Below, one piece after another: positions 11,485 through 20,293 of a stretch of DNA of 64,000 bases (its first letter is position 1; every line of letters begins with the position of its first letter). The DNA is from Aquabacterium fontiphilum (GTDB taxonomy: Bacteria > Pseudomonadota > Gammaproteobacteria > Burkholderiales > Burkholderiaceae_C), in assembly GCF_009909205.1 (NCBI RefSeq), contig NZ_JAAAPN010000006.1:62001-126000 (forward strand). Reading direction: 5' to 3'. Under the pieces are notes generated by a model, which did not search any database, had not been told where the DNA came from, and saw only the letters and a program-made list of their open reading frames with translations. A program made the translations under genes and the position numbers.

Positions 11485-12603
11485 TCAGCGCTCGACAGGA
11501 CGGCGGCGCGCCACACGCGGCACCGTGGGGTGCAGCAGCCTGTCATACAGCCGCCACATGGTGTCCATCTGCCCTTTGCGAGACGCGTCACGCTCGATGC
11601 GTGCGCGATTGGCCTCGCCCATGAGCCTGGCCTGATCGGGTTGATCATGGGCCGCGACCAGCGCCTGCGTGATGGCCTCGGCATCGCGCGGCGGCACCAG
11701 CCAGCCGCCTGCGCCTGGCGCAATCCATTGCCGGTTGGCTGGCAGGTCGCTGGCGATGATGGGCAGGCCGCAGGCCATGGACTCGAGCACCGACACCGAG
11801 GTGGCATCGCTCGTGGGCACCGACACCGACACACGGCTGCGCTGGATGGCGCGCACCATCTCGGCATCGCCCACGCGTCCCACGAAGCGCACCTGCTGCA
11901 GCAGGCGCAGGTCCTGCACACGCTGTTCGAGCTGCGCACGCTGTGGGCCGCCACCCAGCAGCAGCAGGCGCGCATGCGCGTGCGGGCGCAGGCTGATGAA
12001 ACGCGCAAACGCCTCGATCAGCACATCGATGTTGTAGTTGGGCTCCCAACTGCGCAGGCTGACAACATCAAAGTCTTCGCCAGGCTCGCCCGGGACGAAT
12101 ACGTCGGTGTCAGCACCCCAGAGCACCTGGTGACACGGCGCCTGCGGATGGTAGCGGGCGATCTCGTCGAGCATGTCCATCGAGTCGGCCGTGATGAGAT
12201 CGGCATGGTGCAACGACCAGGCCACCACCGCGCGCATGAAGCGGCTCTCGCGCGGTGTGACCAGGATGTCGCTGCCCCAGGCCGTGAGCACCTTGGGGCA
12301 CGGCAGCCCGCACATCGTGGCCCACAGCCCATACGAGGTGACATAGTGACCGTGGACCAGCGTGGGGCGGAAACGCGCCGCCAGTTCGCGCGCGCGACGC
12401 CGCACCTCGGGCAGCGCCAGAAACCAACTGGCCTTGTCGGCGCCTGGGCGGATGGCCAGCACCTCCTCGGCGCCTGGCACCTCACCCGGTTGGCGGGTGA
12501 TGACCGCGCAGCGGGCGCCGCGCTCGGCCATGGCTGCCACCCAGCGGCGTGTGTGCACACTGGCCGCATCGGCGAAGAACAGGATGCGCGGCGGTTGGCT
12601 CAT
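11485..12603 (-). CDS. Glycosyltransferase family 4 (GT-B fold)
   Basis: This 372-residue retaining glycosyltransferase is probably involved in assembling the glycan repeat unit on its lipid carrier. The N-terminal domain opens PRILFFADAASVHTRRWVAA. The C-terminal donor-binding domain contains LLLLGGGPQRAQLEQ, VRFVGRVGDAEM and the EX7E-like segment around SVLESMACGLPIIASD. Its ATG overlaps the acyltransferase stop (ATGA), and its own stop is 4 bases before the next gene. The start agrees with the family; the in-frame extension to 12672 is not supported. Confidence 0.92.
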   Translation of the reverse strand: MSQPPRILFFADAASVHTRRWVAAMAERGARCAVITRQPGEVPGAEEVLAIRPGADKASWFLALPEVRRRARELAARFRPTLVHGHYVTSYGLWATMCGLPCPKVLTAWGSDILVTPRESRFMRAVVAWSLHHADLITADSMDMLDEIARYHPQAPCHQVLWGADTDVFVPGEPGEDFDVVSLRSWEPNYNIDVLIEAFARFISLRPHAHARLLLLGGGPQRAQLEQRVQDLRLLQQVRFVGRVGDAEMVRAIQRSRVSVSVPTSDATSVSVLESMACGLPIIASDLPANRQWIAPGAGGWLVPPRDAEAITQALVAAHDQPDQARLMGEANRARIERDASRKGQMDTMWRLYDRLLHPTVPRVARRRPVER

Positions 12604-13277
12604 CGGGCTGCCTCGCTGGGGGGGCGGGAAGCGGCGGCCAACGCACGGTTCAGGTTGCCGTGCCCCGCCCACTCGGCATACAGCCGTTGCAACTCGGGGC
12701 GCTGGGCGAGAACCGGGCCGTCCACCTCACGGGTGTCGCCCAGCACCTCGGCAGGGCGACCGGGCGCCTGCGGCCCCACGATGGCGAAATCAGGCACCTC
12801 GCCACGCACAAAGCTGTAGGCCTGCACGACCACCCCCCGGCCCAGGCGCGCGCCCGGCGCGATCACGCTGTGCGGCCCGATGAAGCTGTAGGCCCCGATG
12901 TGTGTGGCGCGGCGCACATAGCCCGCCGGCTGAGGGTCGCGCACGTACTGGCGGCCCATCACCCGCACAGCCCCGTGGCTGGAATGGCTGAGCACGCACA
13001 CATGGCTGGTGATCTGCACACCTTCTTCCACCACCAGGCCATTGGAGCCATCGAGCCGACTGAAGTGGCCCACGAACACGTGATCGCCGAGCACCAGCCC
13101 CGCGCCGCCTTCCAGACAGGTATGGGAGCTGACACGGGTGTGCGGGCACCAACTGCCATCGGCGTTGCGCCAGCCATAGAGCATGCGCGGCCCCGTCCAG
13201 ATGGACAAGACGCGGGCGGCGGGGCGGATCAGAAAACGGCGCAGAAGGCTCATGGGCGGCAGCGATGAAGCCGACAT
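12600..13277 (-). CDS. Left-handed beta-helix (hexapeptide) acyltransferase
   Basis: This is a sugar O- or N-acyltransferase of the hexapeptide-repeat family, 225 residues. Repeats of the [LIV]-G-x4 kind run from about residue 60 to 165, for example GAGLVLGDHVFVGHFSRL, THIGAYSFIGPHSVIAPGAR and LGRGVVVQAYSFV. HVCVLSHSSHG carries a likely catalytic histidine. The start is uncertain: 13277 and 13253 are both ATG and neither has a clear ribosome binding site. It lies in the glycan operon between flippase and GT4, and would decorate a sugar in the same pathway. Confidence 0.85.
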   Translation of the reverse strand: MSASSLPPMSLLRRFLIRPAARVLSIWTGPRMLYGWRNADGSWCPHTRVSSHTCLEGGAGLVLGDHVFVGHFSRLDGSNGLVVEEGVQITSHVCVLSHSSHGAVRVMGRQYVRDPQPAGYVRRATHIGAYSFIGPHSVIAPGARLGRGVVVQAYSFVRGEVPDFAIVGPQAPGRPAEVLGDTREVDGPVLAQRPELQRLYAEWAGHGNLNRALAAASRPPSEAAR

Positions 13278-13347
13278 TGTCAGGGCAAGCAGGGCGGGTT
13301 GCGTACTGCGGGCGAGCCCTCCCCCCCAAAATCGGGTTGCAAATGGC

Positions 13348-14691
13348 TCAGCCGGCGCGCCACAGCGCACGCCAGGGCAACCCGGCGTGCTTGAGGAACA
13401 GCCCGCAGGCCACGACGATGGCCAGCGTGTAGCCCGCCGTGCTGGCCGCGGCGGCGCCCACCGCCCCGCCTGCCGGGATCATGAGCAGCCCGCCGGCCAC
13501 GCTGATGGCCAATGACAAACCCGCCACTGCGGCCGACAGATGAGGCCGGCCCAGGTGGTTGGTGTAATAGGCCGAGAAGGCTGAGGCCGCTGCATAGGCT
13601 GCCACCCCCGGCAGCAACACCAGCAGTGGCGCGACCGATGCCGCATAGGCCTCTCCCAGCGCCCAGGGCACGCCCCAGTGCGCCAGCGCGCCCAGCACGG
13701 GCGCCGCAGCCAGTGTGGCCAACACATTGAAGCGCACGGCCCGCAAGGTCATCTCGGCGGCCTGTTGGCTGTCCGGGTGGCCAATGCGGGCATAGGACGA
13801 CATGGTCACCGCCGACGACACCAGCCACAGCAACTCGGCCACCGTCACGGCCACCGAGTAGGTGCCCACGCGTTCCAGTCCGTGGAAACGCTCGACCAGA
13901 AAAAGCGACGCCCGGTAGTTGAGCAGGCTCACCACATTGGTCGCGCCGATGGTGAGCACGAAGCGCCAGTCGTTGTACCACCTGGGCCGCTCATCCTCGA
14001 AGCGCTGCAAGCGGGTGTCCTGCAGACCAGTGGCCACGGCATCGTCACGCTGGCTGGCGTGGCGCAAGGCCCAGAAGGCCGTCAGCACAGCCACCAGCGA
14101 TTTGCCGCTCACCCAGGCGATCAGCACCAGCAGGATGGTGGGCGCGCTGCGCTGAGTGCCCTCCACCAGCCACATGGCGCCGCCCAGCCCGGCCAGCACC
14201 AAGGCCGGCGCCCCGACCTGCGCGATGTTGATGGGCAGCATGCGCCCCTGCCCCAACCACAGGCCCGTGGCGGTCGGCACCAGCAACAGGAAGGGCGTGG
14301 CCAACGCCAGCAGCCACAACAGGCTGTAAGGCGTCACATCGGCCACCCATGACCAGGCCAGCAGGCCCAGCGAGGCCAGCAGGCCCAGCCCAACCGCCGC
14401 GCGCAGCACACCCAGCAACATGGGTCGCGCGCGGGCCAATGGCGCATCGGCCTGGCGTGACATTTGCCGCGCCAGCCACAGCCCCAGACCGGAAAACAGC
14501 GTCAGCAGCGCCGATTCAACCGCCATGAACAGCGCAAACGCGCCCTGCACCCGGGGCCCCTGGCGGGCCACGACCACGGTGATGGCCAGGCCGAGCCCGA
14601 CGATCAGGAGCTTGGCGAGCAGGTTGCCGACGGCGGACCGCGGCACGGACAAGGAAGCGGGCATGTCCACCATTGTCGCCCACGGTTTCAT
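13348..14691 (-). CDS. Polysaccharide/lipid-linked oligosaccharide flippase (Wzx-like)
   Basis: The 447-residue membrane protein has about 12 hydrophobic segments and the layout of the MATE-related polysaccharide flippases (MurJ/Wzx group). Examples are [20 protein letters not shown] near the N-terminus and [20 protein letters not shown] in the second half. It would move the finished lipid-linked glycan across the inner membrane. It is the first gene of the operon and is divergent from lysS. ATG codons at 14691, 14673 and 14664 are all possible; 14691 is given, although the segment before [10 protein letters not shown] looks dispensable. Confidence 0.88.
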   Translation of the reverse strand: MKPWATMVDMPASLSVPRSAVGNLLAKLLIVGLGLAITVVVARQGPRVQGAFALFMAVESALLTLFSGLGLWLARQMSRQADAPLARARPMLLGVLRAAVGLGLLASLGLLAWSWVADVTPYSLLWLLALATPFLLLVPTATGLWLGQGRMLPINIAQVGAPALVLAGLGGAMWLVEGTQRSAPTILLVLIAWVSGKSLVAVLTAFWALRHASQRDDAVATGLQDTRLQRFEDERPRWYNDWRFVLTIGATNVVSLLNYRASLFLVERFHGLERVGTYSVAVTVAELLWLVSSAVTMSSYARIGHPDSQQAAEMTLRAVRFNVLATLAAAPVLGALAHWGVPWALGEAYAASVAPLLVLLPGVAAYAAASAFSAYYTNHLGRPHLSAAVAGLSLAISVAGGLLMIPAGGAVGAAAASTAGYTLAIVVACGLFLKHAGLPWRALWRAG

Positions 14692-14696
14692 ACAAT
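14691..14696 (+). promoter_or_regulatory. Candidate -10 box upstream of lysS
   Basis: TACAAT lies 37 bases before the lysS ATG in the 41-base lysS / flippase gap. No convincing -35 hexamer is seen at the right distance, so this is a weak call based on the hexamer and its position only. Confidence 0.35.
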
Positions 14697-14732
14697 CGAG
14701 GGTTTGGCCGACCCGAAACCTGTTGCCTTGTC

Positions 14733-16259
14733 ATGACATCTTCACACACCCCTGCGACGCACGACGCCACCCAAGACCCGGTGGTGGACACCAACAAACT
14801 GGTGGCTGAGCGCCGCGAGAAACTGGCCGCCATCCGGGCCCAGGGTGTGGCTTTCCCGAACGACTTCAAACCGGCCGACCGCGCGCACAACCTGCACGCC
14901 GCGCACGACGGCACCGAGCCCGAGGCGCTCGAAGCCCAGGGCGTCAAGGTCAGCGTGGGCGGCCGTCTGATGCTCAAGCGTGTGATGGGCAAGGCCTGTT
15001 TCGGCACCCTGCAAGATGCCACGGGCCGCATCCAGGTCTACGTCACGCTGGACAACGTCGGCGCCGACACCCTGCAGGCCTTCAAGCACTGGGACCTGGG
15101 CGACATCCTGGGCGCAGAAGGCACGCTGTTCAAGACCAAGACGGGCGAGCTGTCGATCAAGTGCACCCACATCCGCCTGCTGACCAAGGCCCTGCGTCCG
15201 CTGCCCGACAAGTTTCACGGCATGACGGACCAGGAGCAGAAGTACCGCCAGCGCTATGTCGACCTGATCGTCGATGAGCACTCGCGTTCGCGCTTCATCG
15301 CCCGCAGCAAGGCGATTGCCTCCATCCGCGCTTTCATGGTCGACAACGGCTTCCTCGAAGTCGAGACGCCCATGATGCACCCCATCCCCGGCGGCGCCAA
15401 CGCCAAGCCCTTCATCACGCATCACAACGCGTTGGATCAGGAGATGTTCCTGCGCATCGCGCCTGAGCTTTACCTGAAGCGCCTGGTGGTTGGTGGCTTC
15501 GAGCGCGTGTTCGAGATCAACCGCAACTTCCGCAATGAAGGCGTGTCTGTCCGACACAACCCCGAGTTCACGATGATGGAGTTCTACGCAGCGTGGTGGA
15601 ACCACCGCGACCTGATGGACTTCACCGAATCCATCCTGCGCCACGCGGCCATTGCCGCAGTGGGCACCGCCAGGCTCACCTACGGCGGCAAGGAAGTCGA
15701 CCTCGAGTCGCCCTTCCAGCGCCTGACTGTGCGCGAATCGCTGATCCAGGTGGCCGGCCTGACACCCGAAGAGGCCGATGACGCGGCCTTGCTGCACGAC
15801 AAGCTCAAGCACCTGGGCGAAGAGCCGCCCGCACGCTGGAGCCTGGCCGAGTTGCAGTTCGCCATGTTCGAAGCCGCCGTGGAAGAAAAGCTCTGGCAGC
15901 CCACCTTCATCATCGACTACCCGGTCGAGGTGTCGCCGCTGGCCCGCGCATCCGACAGCAACCCCAGCATCACAGAACGCTTCGAGCTGTTTATCACCGG
16001 CCGCGAATACGGCAACGGCTTCAGCGAGCTGAACGACCCCGAAGAACAGGCCGCGCGCTTCCAGGCCCAGGCCGACGCGAAGGATGCCGGCGACGAAGAA
16101 GCGATGTACTTCGATGCTGACTACATCCGCGCGCTGGAGTACGGCCTGCCCCCCACGGGCGGCTGCGGCATCGGCATCGACCGCCTGATGATGCTGCTGA
16201 CCGATGCGCCCAACATCCGCGACGTGATCCTGTTCCCGGCATTGCGCCGCGAGGCCTGA
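14733..16259 (+). CDS. lysS: Lysyl-tRNA synthetase, class II
   Basis: This enzyme charges tRNA-Lys with lysine, 508 residues, a normal class II length. It has an N-terminal OB-fold anticodon-binding domain (about 65-180, [20 protein letters not shown]). The catalytic domain contains motif 2 ([20 protein letters not shown]) and motif 3 ([16 protein letters not shown]). The start at 14733 ([10 protein letters not shown]) is preferred over an in-frame ATG 60 bases upstream that would run into the flippase start region. It is divergent from the glycan operon. Confidence 0.98.
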   Translation: MTSSHTPATHDATQDPVVDTNKLVAERREKLAAIRAQGVAFPNDFKPADRAHNLHAAHDGTEPEALEAQGVKVSVGGRLMLKRVMGKACFGTLQDATGRIQVYVTLDNVGADTLQAFKHWDLGDILGAEGTLFKTKTGELSIKCTHIRLLTKALRPLPDKFHGMTDQEQKYRQRYVDLIVDEHSRSRFIARSKAIASIRAFMVDNGFLEVETPMMHPIPGGANAKPFITHHNALDQEMFLRIAPELYLKRLVVGGFERVFEINRNFRNEGVSVRHNPEFTMMEFYAAWWNHRDLMDFTESILRHAAIAAVGTARLTYGGKEVDLESPFQRLTVRESLIQVAGLTPEEADDAALLHDKLKHLGEEPPARWSLAELQFAMFEAAVEEKLWQPTFIIDYPVEVSPLARASDSNPSITERFELFITGREYGNGFSELNDPEEQAARFQAQADAKDAGDEEAMYFDADYIRALEYGLPPTGGCGIGIDRLMMLLTDAPNIRDVILFPALRREA

Positions 16260-16421
16260 TCCGGGGCCAGCCCGCATCGTCGCCCGAACGCCCCCGCCCC
16301 AGGGGGTGTTCCCCACTCAGGGGGAGACGGCTGAAAAGACTTGCGCCGCACAATCGCGCCCGTCCCAACTCCGTAATGGCCGCGGCGCACGCGGCCAGGA
16401 TCACACGCCCCGCGCGGCGCA

Positions 16422-17009
16422 TCAGCCAGCCCGGAACTGCACGCGGCGGTTGCGCGCGCTGTACGGATCCTGCTTGTCGATCAACGCACGGGGGCCACGG
16501 CCCTCCACCACAAACTGGCGCGACGCCAAACGATGCTGCTGCACAAAGTAATCACGCACCGCCCGCGCACGCCGCACCGACAAGTCGTCGTTGTAGCTCA
16601 GGCGTCCTTTGGCGTCGGTGTGGCCCTCGACCACCACGCGCACGGTGCCTTCCGTGAGGCGGATGCCTTCGGCCACGGCGTCCAGTTGCTTGCGCGACTG
16701 CGGCGTGAGTTCTGCCGAGTCGAATGCGAAGGTGACAGGCACCGACAAGGCGGTCGCGTCTCGCACTTGCGCCACAGACTTGACCTCCAGGGCGGCAAAC
16801 GGCGAGCCGAGCCCGCCCGAGCGGCCCAGGCCGCGATGCTTCAGGTTCTCCGCGGCACTGCGCGACAGGATCTCAGCCACGTCGGCCGGTGACGGAGCCT
16901 CGCCCTCGCGGTATTCCATGACGGCCTGCTGGGCCTGCGTGGACAGCATCACCCCCGCCAGCGACAGGGCCATGAGCGAGCGGGCGAGCAACATGCGCAC
17001 GTTCTGCAT
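16422..17009 (-). CDS. OmpA-family peptidoglycan-associated protein
   Basis: The 195-residue exported protein has an N-terminal signal peptide (about 1-25, MLLARSLMALSLAGVMLSTQAQ) and a C-terminal OmpA-like domain (about 88-195) containing VRVVVEGHTDAKG and the LSVRRARAVRDYF helix that bind peptidoglycan. There is no lipobox cysteine. The middle (about 30-85) is a short linker. GAGG lies 9 bases before the ATG at 17009; two other ATGs upstream fit less well. It is convergent with lysS. It probably anchors some envelope structure to the wall; the partner is unknown. Confidence 0.88.
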   Translation of the reverse strand: MQNVRMLLARSLMALSLAGVMLSTQAQQAVMEYREGEAPSPADVAEILSRSAAENLKHRGLGRSGGLGSPFAALEVKSVAQVRDATALSVPVTFAFDSAELTPQSRKQLDAVAEGIRLTEGTVRVVVEGHTDAKGRLSYNDDLSVRRARAVRDYFVQQHRLASRQFVVEGRGPRALIDKQDPYSARNRRVQFRAG

Positions 17010-17153
17010 GCGAACAATCCTCATTGAGTTAAGTCGACGTGGGCCGCGCAGCGCGCCGCTTGCGCGCACTGGCGGCAGCCTGCCGCGCACGATGCCACGG
17101 ACAACGGCCGACCGCCTCCCCCCTGAAGAGGGATGCCGCTCCGGTCGGGGCGA

Positions 17154-18470
17154 TCAAGCACTGGGCTCAGCGGCCCGGATCCAACGGTACAGCGTGCGCT
17201 CACTGATGCCCAGCGCAGCCGCCAGCTCGGCGCGACGGCCGGGGTGGCGCAAGGCCTGTTGAACCGCCTCCTCGCGCAAGCGAGCCCGCAAGGGCGCGGG
17301 GCTGCCGATGGCAGCGGATGCCGCTGCGCCTTCGTCGTTGTCCATGTCGAGCGCGCGCTGCACTGCGGCGGTGTCGACCACGGTGCCATCCGTCAGCAGC
17401 ACGGCACGTTCCAGGACGTTGCGCAGGCCCCGCACATTGCCTGGCACGGCCTGGCGGCGCAGCAGTTGCAGCGCACCACGCGACAGGCTCAGGCGGCGAT
17501 CGGGCGCCAGACGCTGCAGCAGCGCCTCGGCCAACAACGGCACGTCTTCAGCGCGTTCGCGCAGCGAGGGCAGACGGATGGGAAACGTGTTGAGGCGATG
17601 AAACAGATCCTCTCGGAAGCGCCCCTCAGCCACCATGCCACGCAAATGGCGGTGGGTCGCCGCCACCACCCGCACATCGGTATGGCGCAACTCGGTGCTG
17701 CCCACGCGCCGATAGGTGCCGCTTTCCAGCAGGCGCAGCAGCTTGACCTGCATGCTCAGCGGGATGTCGCCCACCTCGTCCAGGAAGAGGGTGCCGCCGT
17801 CGGCCGCTTCGACCAGCCCCTGCTTGGCGTTGGTCGCGCCAGTGAAGGCGCCGCGCTCGTGGCCGAAGACCTCGCTTTCGAACAGTGTTTCGGTCAGGCT
17901 GGCGCAGTCGACCACCACCAGAGGGCGAGCCTTGCGCGGGCTGGCCTCGTGCAGCGCGCGCGCCACCAGTTCCTTGCCAGTGCCGGATTCGCCCAGCAGC
18001 AAGACGCTCGCAGATGAGCCGGCCACGCGCTGCACCTGCTCGATCAAACGTCGGAACGCGGGGGAGCGCCCGACGAGACCTTGCTCGCTCGGACGGCCGC
18101 GAGCCAGGTGAACTTCCTCCATCTTCTCGACGAAGTAGCGCGCCGCGCCGGGACCGGCGCCACGCAACGGCATCAGCTCGATGTTCACATAGGCTTCGCC
18201 GCGCGGGGTGTGATGCAGATGCAGCACGCGCTCTTGTTTGCCGGTCTGGCGCGCCATGGCCATGGGGCAACTCTCGCCGGCCTGGTCGCACGGCACGCTG
18301 AATCGGTGAGACACCTCATAACAGGTCCGGCCCGTCACGGACGCTTGCGGGCTGAACGCCGCCAGGTAGGCGGCATTGGCCGCCACGATGCGGTAAGACC
18401 GGTCGAAGACGATGTGCGGCACGTCTAGCCCATCCAAGTAGGCCACCAGCTCGGTCAAGGTCGGATCCAT
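17154..18470 (-). CDS. PAS-domain sigma-54-dependent activator
   Basis: This is an enhancer-binding protein of 438 residues: PAS domain (about 8-115), AAA+ domain (about 133-360) and a C-terminal Fis-type helix-turn-helix ([15 protein letters not shown]). Walker A is GESGTGKE (160-167), the sigma-54 contact loop is GAFTGA (207-212) and Walker B is GGTLFLDE (225-232). The PAS domain has three cysteines (C50, C61, C68; [20 protein letters not shown]) that could bind a metal, cluster or react with a redox signal. Oddly, the usual PGNVRELRN helix reads PGNVRGLRN. It is divergent from cydABX, whose upstream region has a -24/-12 sequence, so it probably controls that operon. Confidence 0.93.
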   Translation of the reverse strand: MDPTLTELVAYLDGLDVPHIVFDRSYRIVAANAAYLAAFSPQASVTGRTCYEVSHRFSVPCDQAGESCPMAMARQTGKQERVLHLHHTPRGEAYVNIELMPLRGAGPGAARYFVEKMEEVHLARGRPSEQGLVGRSPAFRRLIEQVQRVAGSSASVLLLGESGTGKELVARALHEASPRKARPLVVVDCASLTETLFESEVFGHERGAFTGATNAKQGLVEAADGGTLFLDEVGDIPLSMQVKLLRLLESGTYRRVGSTELRHTDVRVVAATHRHLRGMVAEGRFREDLFHRLNTFPIRLPSLRERAEDVPLLAEALLQRLAPDRRLSLSRGALQLLRRQAVPGNVRGLRNVLERAVLLTDGTVVDTAAVQRALDMDNDEGAAASAAIGSPAPLRARLREEAVQQALRHPGRRAELAAALGISERTLYRWIRAAEPSA

Positions 18471-18513
18471 GGCTCCATTGTCATCCTGCCGCCCGGGTCG
18501 GGCAAGACAAGTC

Positions 18514-18532
18514 TGCCATTTTGGCAGCCAAA
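18514..18532. promoter_or_regulatory. Overlapping palindromes, candidate activator sites
   Basis: TGCCA-TTT-TGGCA (18514-18526) and TTTGGC-A-GCCAAA (18520-18532) are two perfect dyads sharing bases. They lie about 85-100 bases upstream of the -24/-12 element of cydA and 44 bases upstream of the divergent activator's ATG. This is the usual place for an enhancer-type site bound by a sigma-54 activator, and could also serve autoregulation. Binding by the neighbouring regulator is an inference. Confidence 0.5.
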
Positions 18533-18579
18533 CTGACATCAGTAGCGACGCCTTCCGAACGGGAAGCTGCTGCAAGCCC

Positions 18580-18593
18580 TTGATCCGTCACAA
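18580..18593. promoter_or_regulatory. FNR/ANR-like half-conserved site
   Basis: TTGAT-CCGT-CACAA has one perfect FNR half-site and a second half matching 3 of 5 bases. It lies about 100 bases before cydA. cyd operons are often oxygen-regulated, but this match is degenerate. Confidence 0.25.
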
Positions 18594-18613
18594 CTTTTCC
18601 GCCATACCCCGGG

Positions 18614-18629
18614 TGGTACGGAACGTGTA
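18614..18629 (+). promoter_or_regulatory. Candidate sigma-54 (-24/-12) promoter of cydA
   Basis: TGGTACG-N4-GTGTA aligns to the consensus TGGCACG-N4-TTGCW. The invariant GG at -24 is present and the -12 dinucleotide is GT in place of GC. The predicted start lies near 18640, about 45 bases before the cydA ATG. The divergent gene encodes a sigma-54 activator, which strengthens the call. Confidence 0.55.
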
Positions 18630-18684
18630 AGGACATCAGCACGGTTGGCGCAGGTTTGTTTGCGCGGGCGGACAAGGAGCACAC

Positions 18685-20265
18685 ATGGTTTCGGAACAAC
18701 TCGTCGATCTGTCGCGGCTGCAGTTTGCCGCTACGGCGATGTACCACTTTCTGTTCGTGCCACTGACCATCGGCATGGTCTGGCTGCTGGTCATCATGGA
18801 GAGCGTCTACGTGATGACGGGCAACATCATCTGGAAGGACATGACGCGCTTCTGGGGCAAGCTGTTCGGCATCAATTTCGCCCTGGGCGTGACCACAGGC
18901 ATCACCATGGAGTTCCAGTTCGGCACGAACTGGGCCTACTACTCGCACTATGTGGGTGACGTCTTCGGCGCCCCGCTGGCCATTGAGGGCCTGATGGCCT
19001 TCTTCCTGGAATCGACCTTCATCGGTCTGTTCTTCTTTGGCTGGGACCGGCTCAGCAAGACCCAGCACTTGATGGTGACCGTGCTGATGGCGCTGGGCAC
19101 CAACCTGTCGGCGCTGTGGATTCTGGTGGCCAACGGCTGGATGCAGAACCCCGTGGGCGCCGAATTCAGCTACCAGACCATGCGCATGGAGATGGTCGAC
19201 TTCTGGGCTGTGATCTTCAACCCCGATGCCCAGGCCAAGTTCGTGCACACGGTCTCGGCAGGGTATGTGACGGGCGCGATGTTCGTGTTGTCGATCTCGG
19301 CGTGGTACCTGCTCAAGGGGCGTGATGTCGAGTTCGCCAAGCGCAGCTTCCGCGTAGCCTCGGCCTTCGGCCTGGCCTCGGTGCTGAGCGTGATCGTGCT
19401 GGGCGACGAGTCGGGCTACACCGTGGGCGAAGCCCAGCAAACCAAGATGGCCGCGCTGGAAGCCATGTGGGAGACCGAGCCCGCCCCCGCCGGCCTCAAG
19501 CTGGTCGCAGGCATCAACGAGGCCGAGCAGAGAAACGACTGGGAGATCGAGATCCCCTACGTCATGGGCCTGATCGGTACGCGCTCGCTGGACAAACAGA
19601 TCCCTGGCATCCACGAAATCAAAGCGCGCAACCGCGAGCGCATCGTGCGCGGCATCGTGGCGGTCAACGCGCTGGAGACGCTGCGCAAGACGCCCGATGA
19701 CACCGTGGCCCAGCAGGTGTTCGAGCAACACAAGGCCGACCTGGGTTTCGGGCTGCTGCTGCGCCAGTACACCACCGACGTGAACAAGGCCACACCCGAG
19801 ATGATCCAGAAGGCAGTGGACAGCACCATCCCGGCGGTGGCGCCCATGTTCTGGTCTTTCCGGGCGATGGTCGGCTTGGGTTTTTTGATGCTGGCGCTGT
19901 TCGCGCTGAGCTTCTGGGCCACGCTCAAGGGGGCCTGCATGCAGCAGCGCTGGCTGCTGAAGTGGGCGCTGTGGATGCTGCCCGCACCCTGGATCGCCTG
20001 TGAGCTGGGCTGGTTCGTGGCCGAGTACGGCCGCCAGCCCTGGACCATCTACGGCGTGCTGCCCACGCACATGAGCGTGTCTCACCTGACGGTGGAAAGC
20101 ATCTACGGTTCGCTGGCTGGTTTCATCGGCTTCTACACCGTGCTCTTGGTGGTCGAGATGTTCCTGATGGTGAAGTTCGCCCGCATGGGCCCGGGCAGTC
20201 TGGGCACGGGCCGCTACATGAACGAGCCGACGCACGCCGAACACGCACCGGCCCTGGCCCACTGA
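18685..20265 (+). CDS. cydA: Cytochrome bd ubiquinol oxidase subunit I
   Basis: This is the quinol-oxidising, haem-bearing subunit of cytochrome bd, 526 residues, with about nine membrane spans. The haem b595 ligand region is MYHFLFVPLTIG (His21). FFFGWDRLSKTQHL, NLSALWILVANGWMQNP, HTVSAGYVTGAMF and GWFVAEYGRQPWTIYGVLPT match E. coli CydA closely. The periplasmic Q-loop (about 235-360) is the long, E. coli-type form rather than the short CioA form. AAGGAG precedes the ATG. cydB and cydX follow. The enzyme reduces oxygen with high affinity and resists sulfide in organisms where it was tested. Confidence 0.98.
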   Translation: MVSEQLVDLSRLQFAATAMYHFLFVPLTIGMVWLLVIMESVYVMTGNIIWKDMTRFWGKLFGINFALGVTTGITMEFQFGTNWAYYSHYVGDVFGAPLAIEGLMAFFLESTFIGLFFFGWDRLSKTQHLMVTVLMALGTNLSALWILVANGWMQNPVGAEFSYQTMRMEMVDFWAVIFNPDAQAKFVHTVSAGYVTGAMFVLSISAWYLLKGRDVEFAKRSFRVASAFGLASVLSVIVLGDESGYTVGEAQQTKMAALEAMWETEPAPAGLKLVAGINEAEQRNDWEIEIPYVMGLIGTRSLDKQIPGIHEIKARNRERIVRGIVAVNALETLRKTPDDTVAQQVFEQHKADLGFGLLLRQYTTDVNKATPEMIQKAVDSTIPAVAPMFWSFRAMVGLGFLMLALFALSFWATLKGACMQQRWLLKWALWMLPAPWIACELGWFVAEYGRQPWTIYGVLPTHMSVSHLTVESIYGSLAGFIGFYTVLLVVEMFLMVKFARMGPGSLGTGRYMNEPTHAEHAPALAH

Positions 20266-20293
20266 GCCCGCCGCACCGATCAAGGAGAAACAC

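Noticed and set aside
16285..16335. Terminator between lysS and the OmpA-like gene
   Set aside because: C-run/G-run hairpins are present but no T-tract follows on either strand.
18645..18664. Second possible sigma-54 site (TTGGCGC ... TTTGC) before cydA
   Set aside because: The distance between GG and GC is three bases too long for a -24/-12 promoter.
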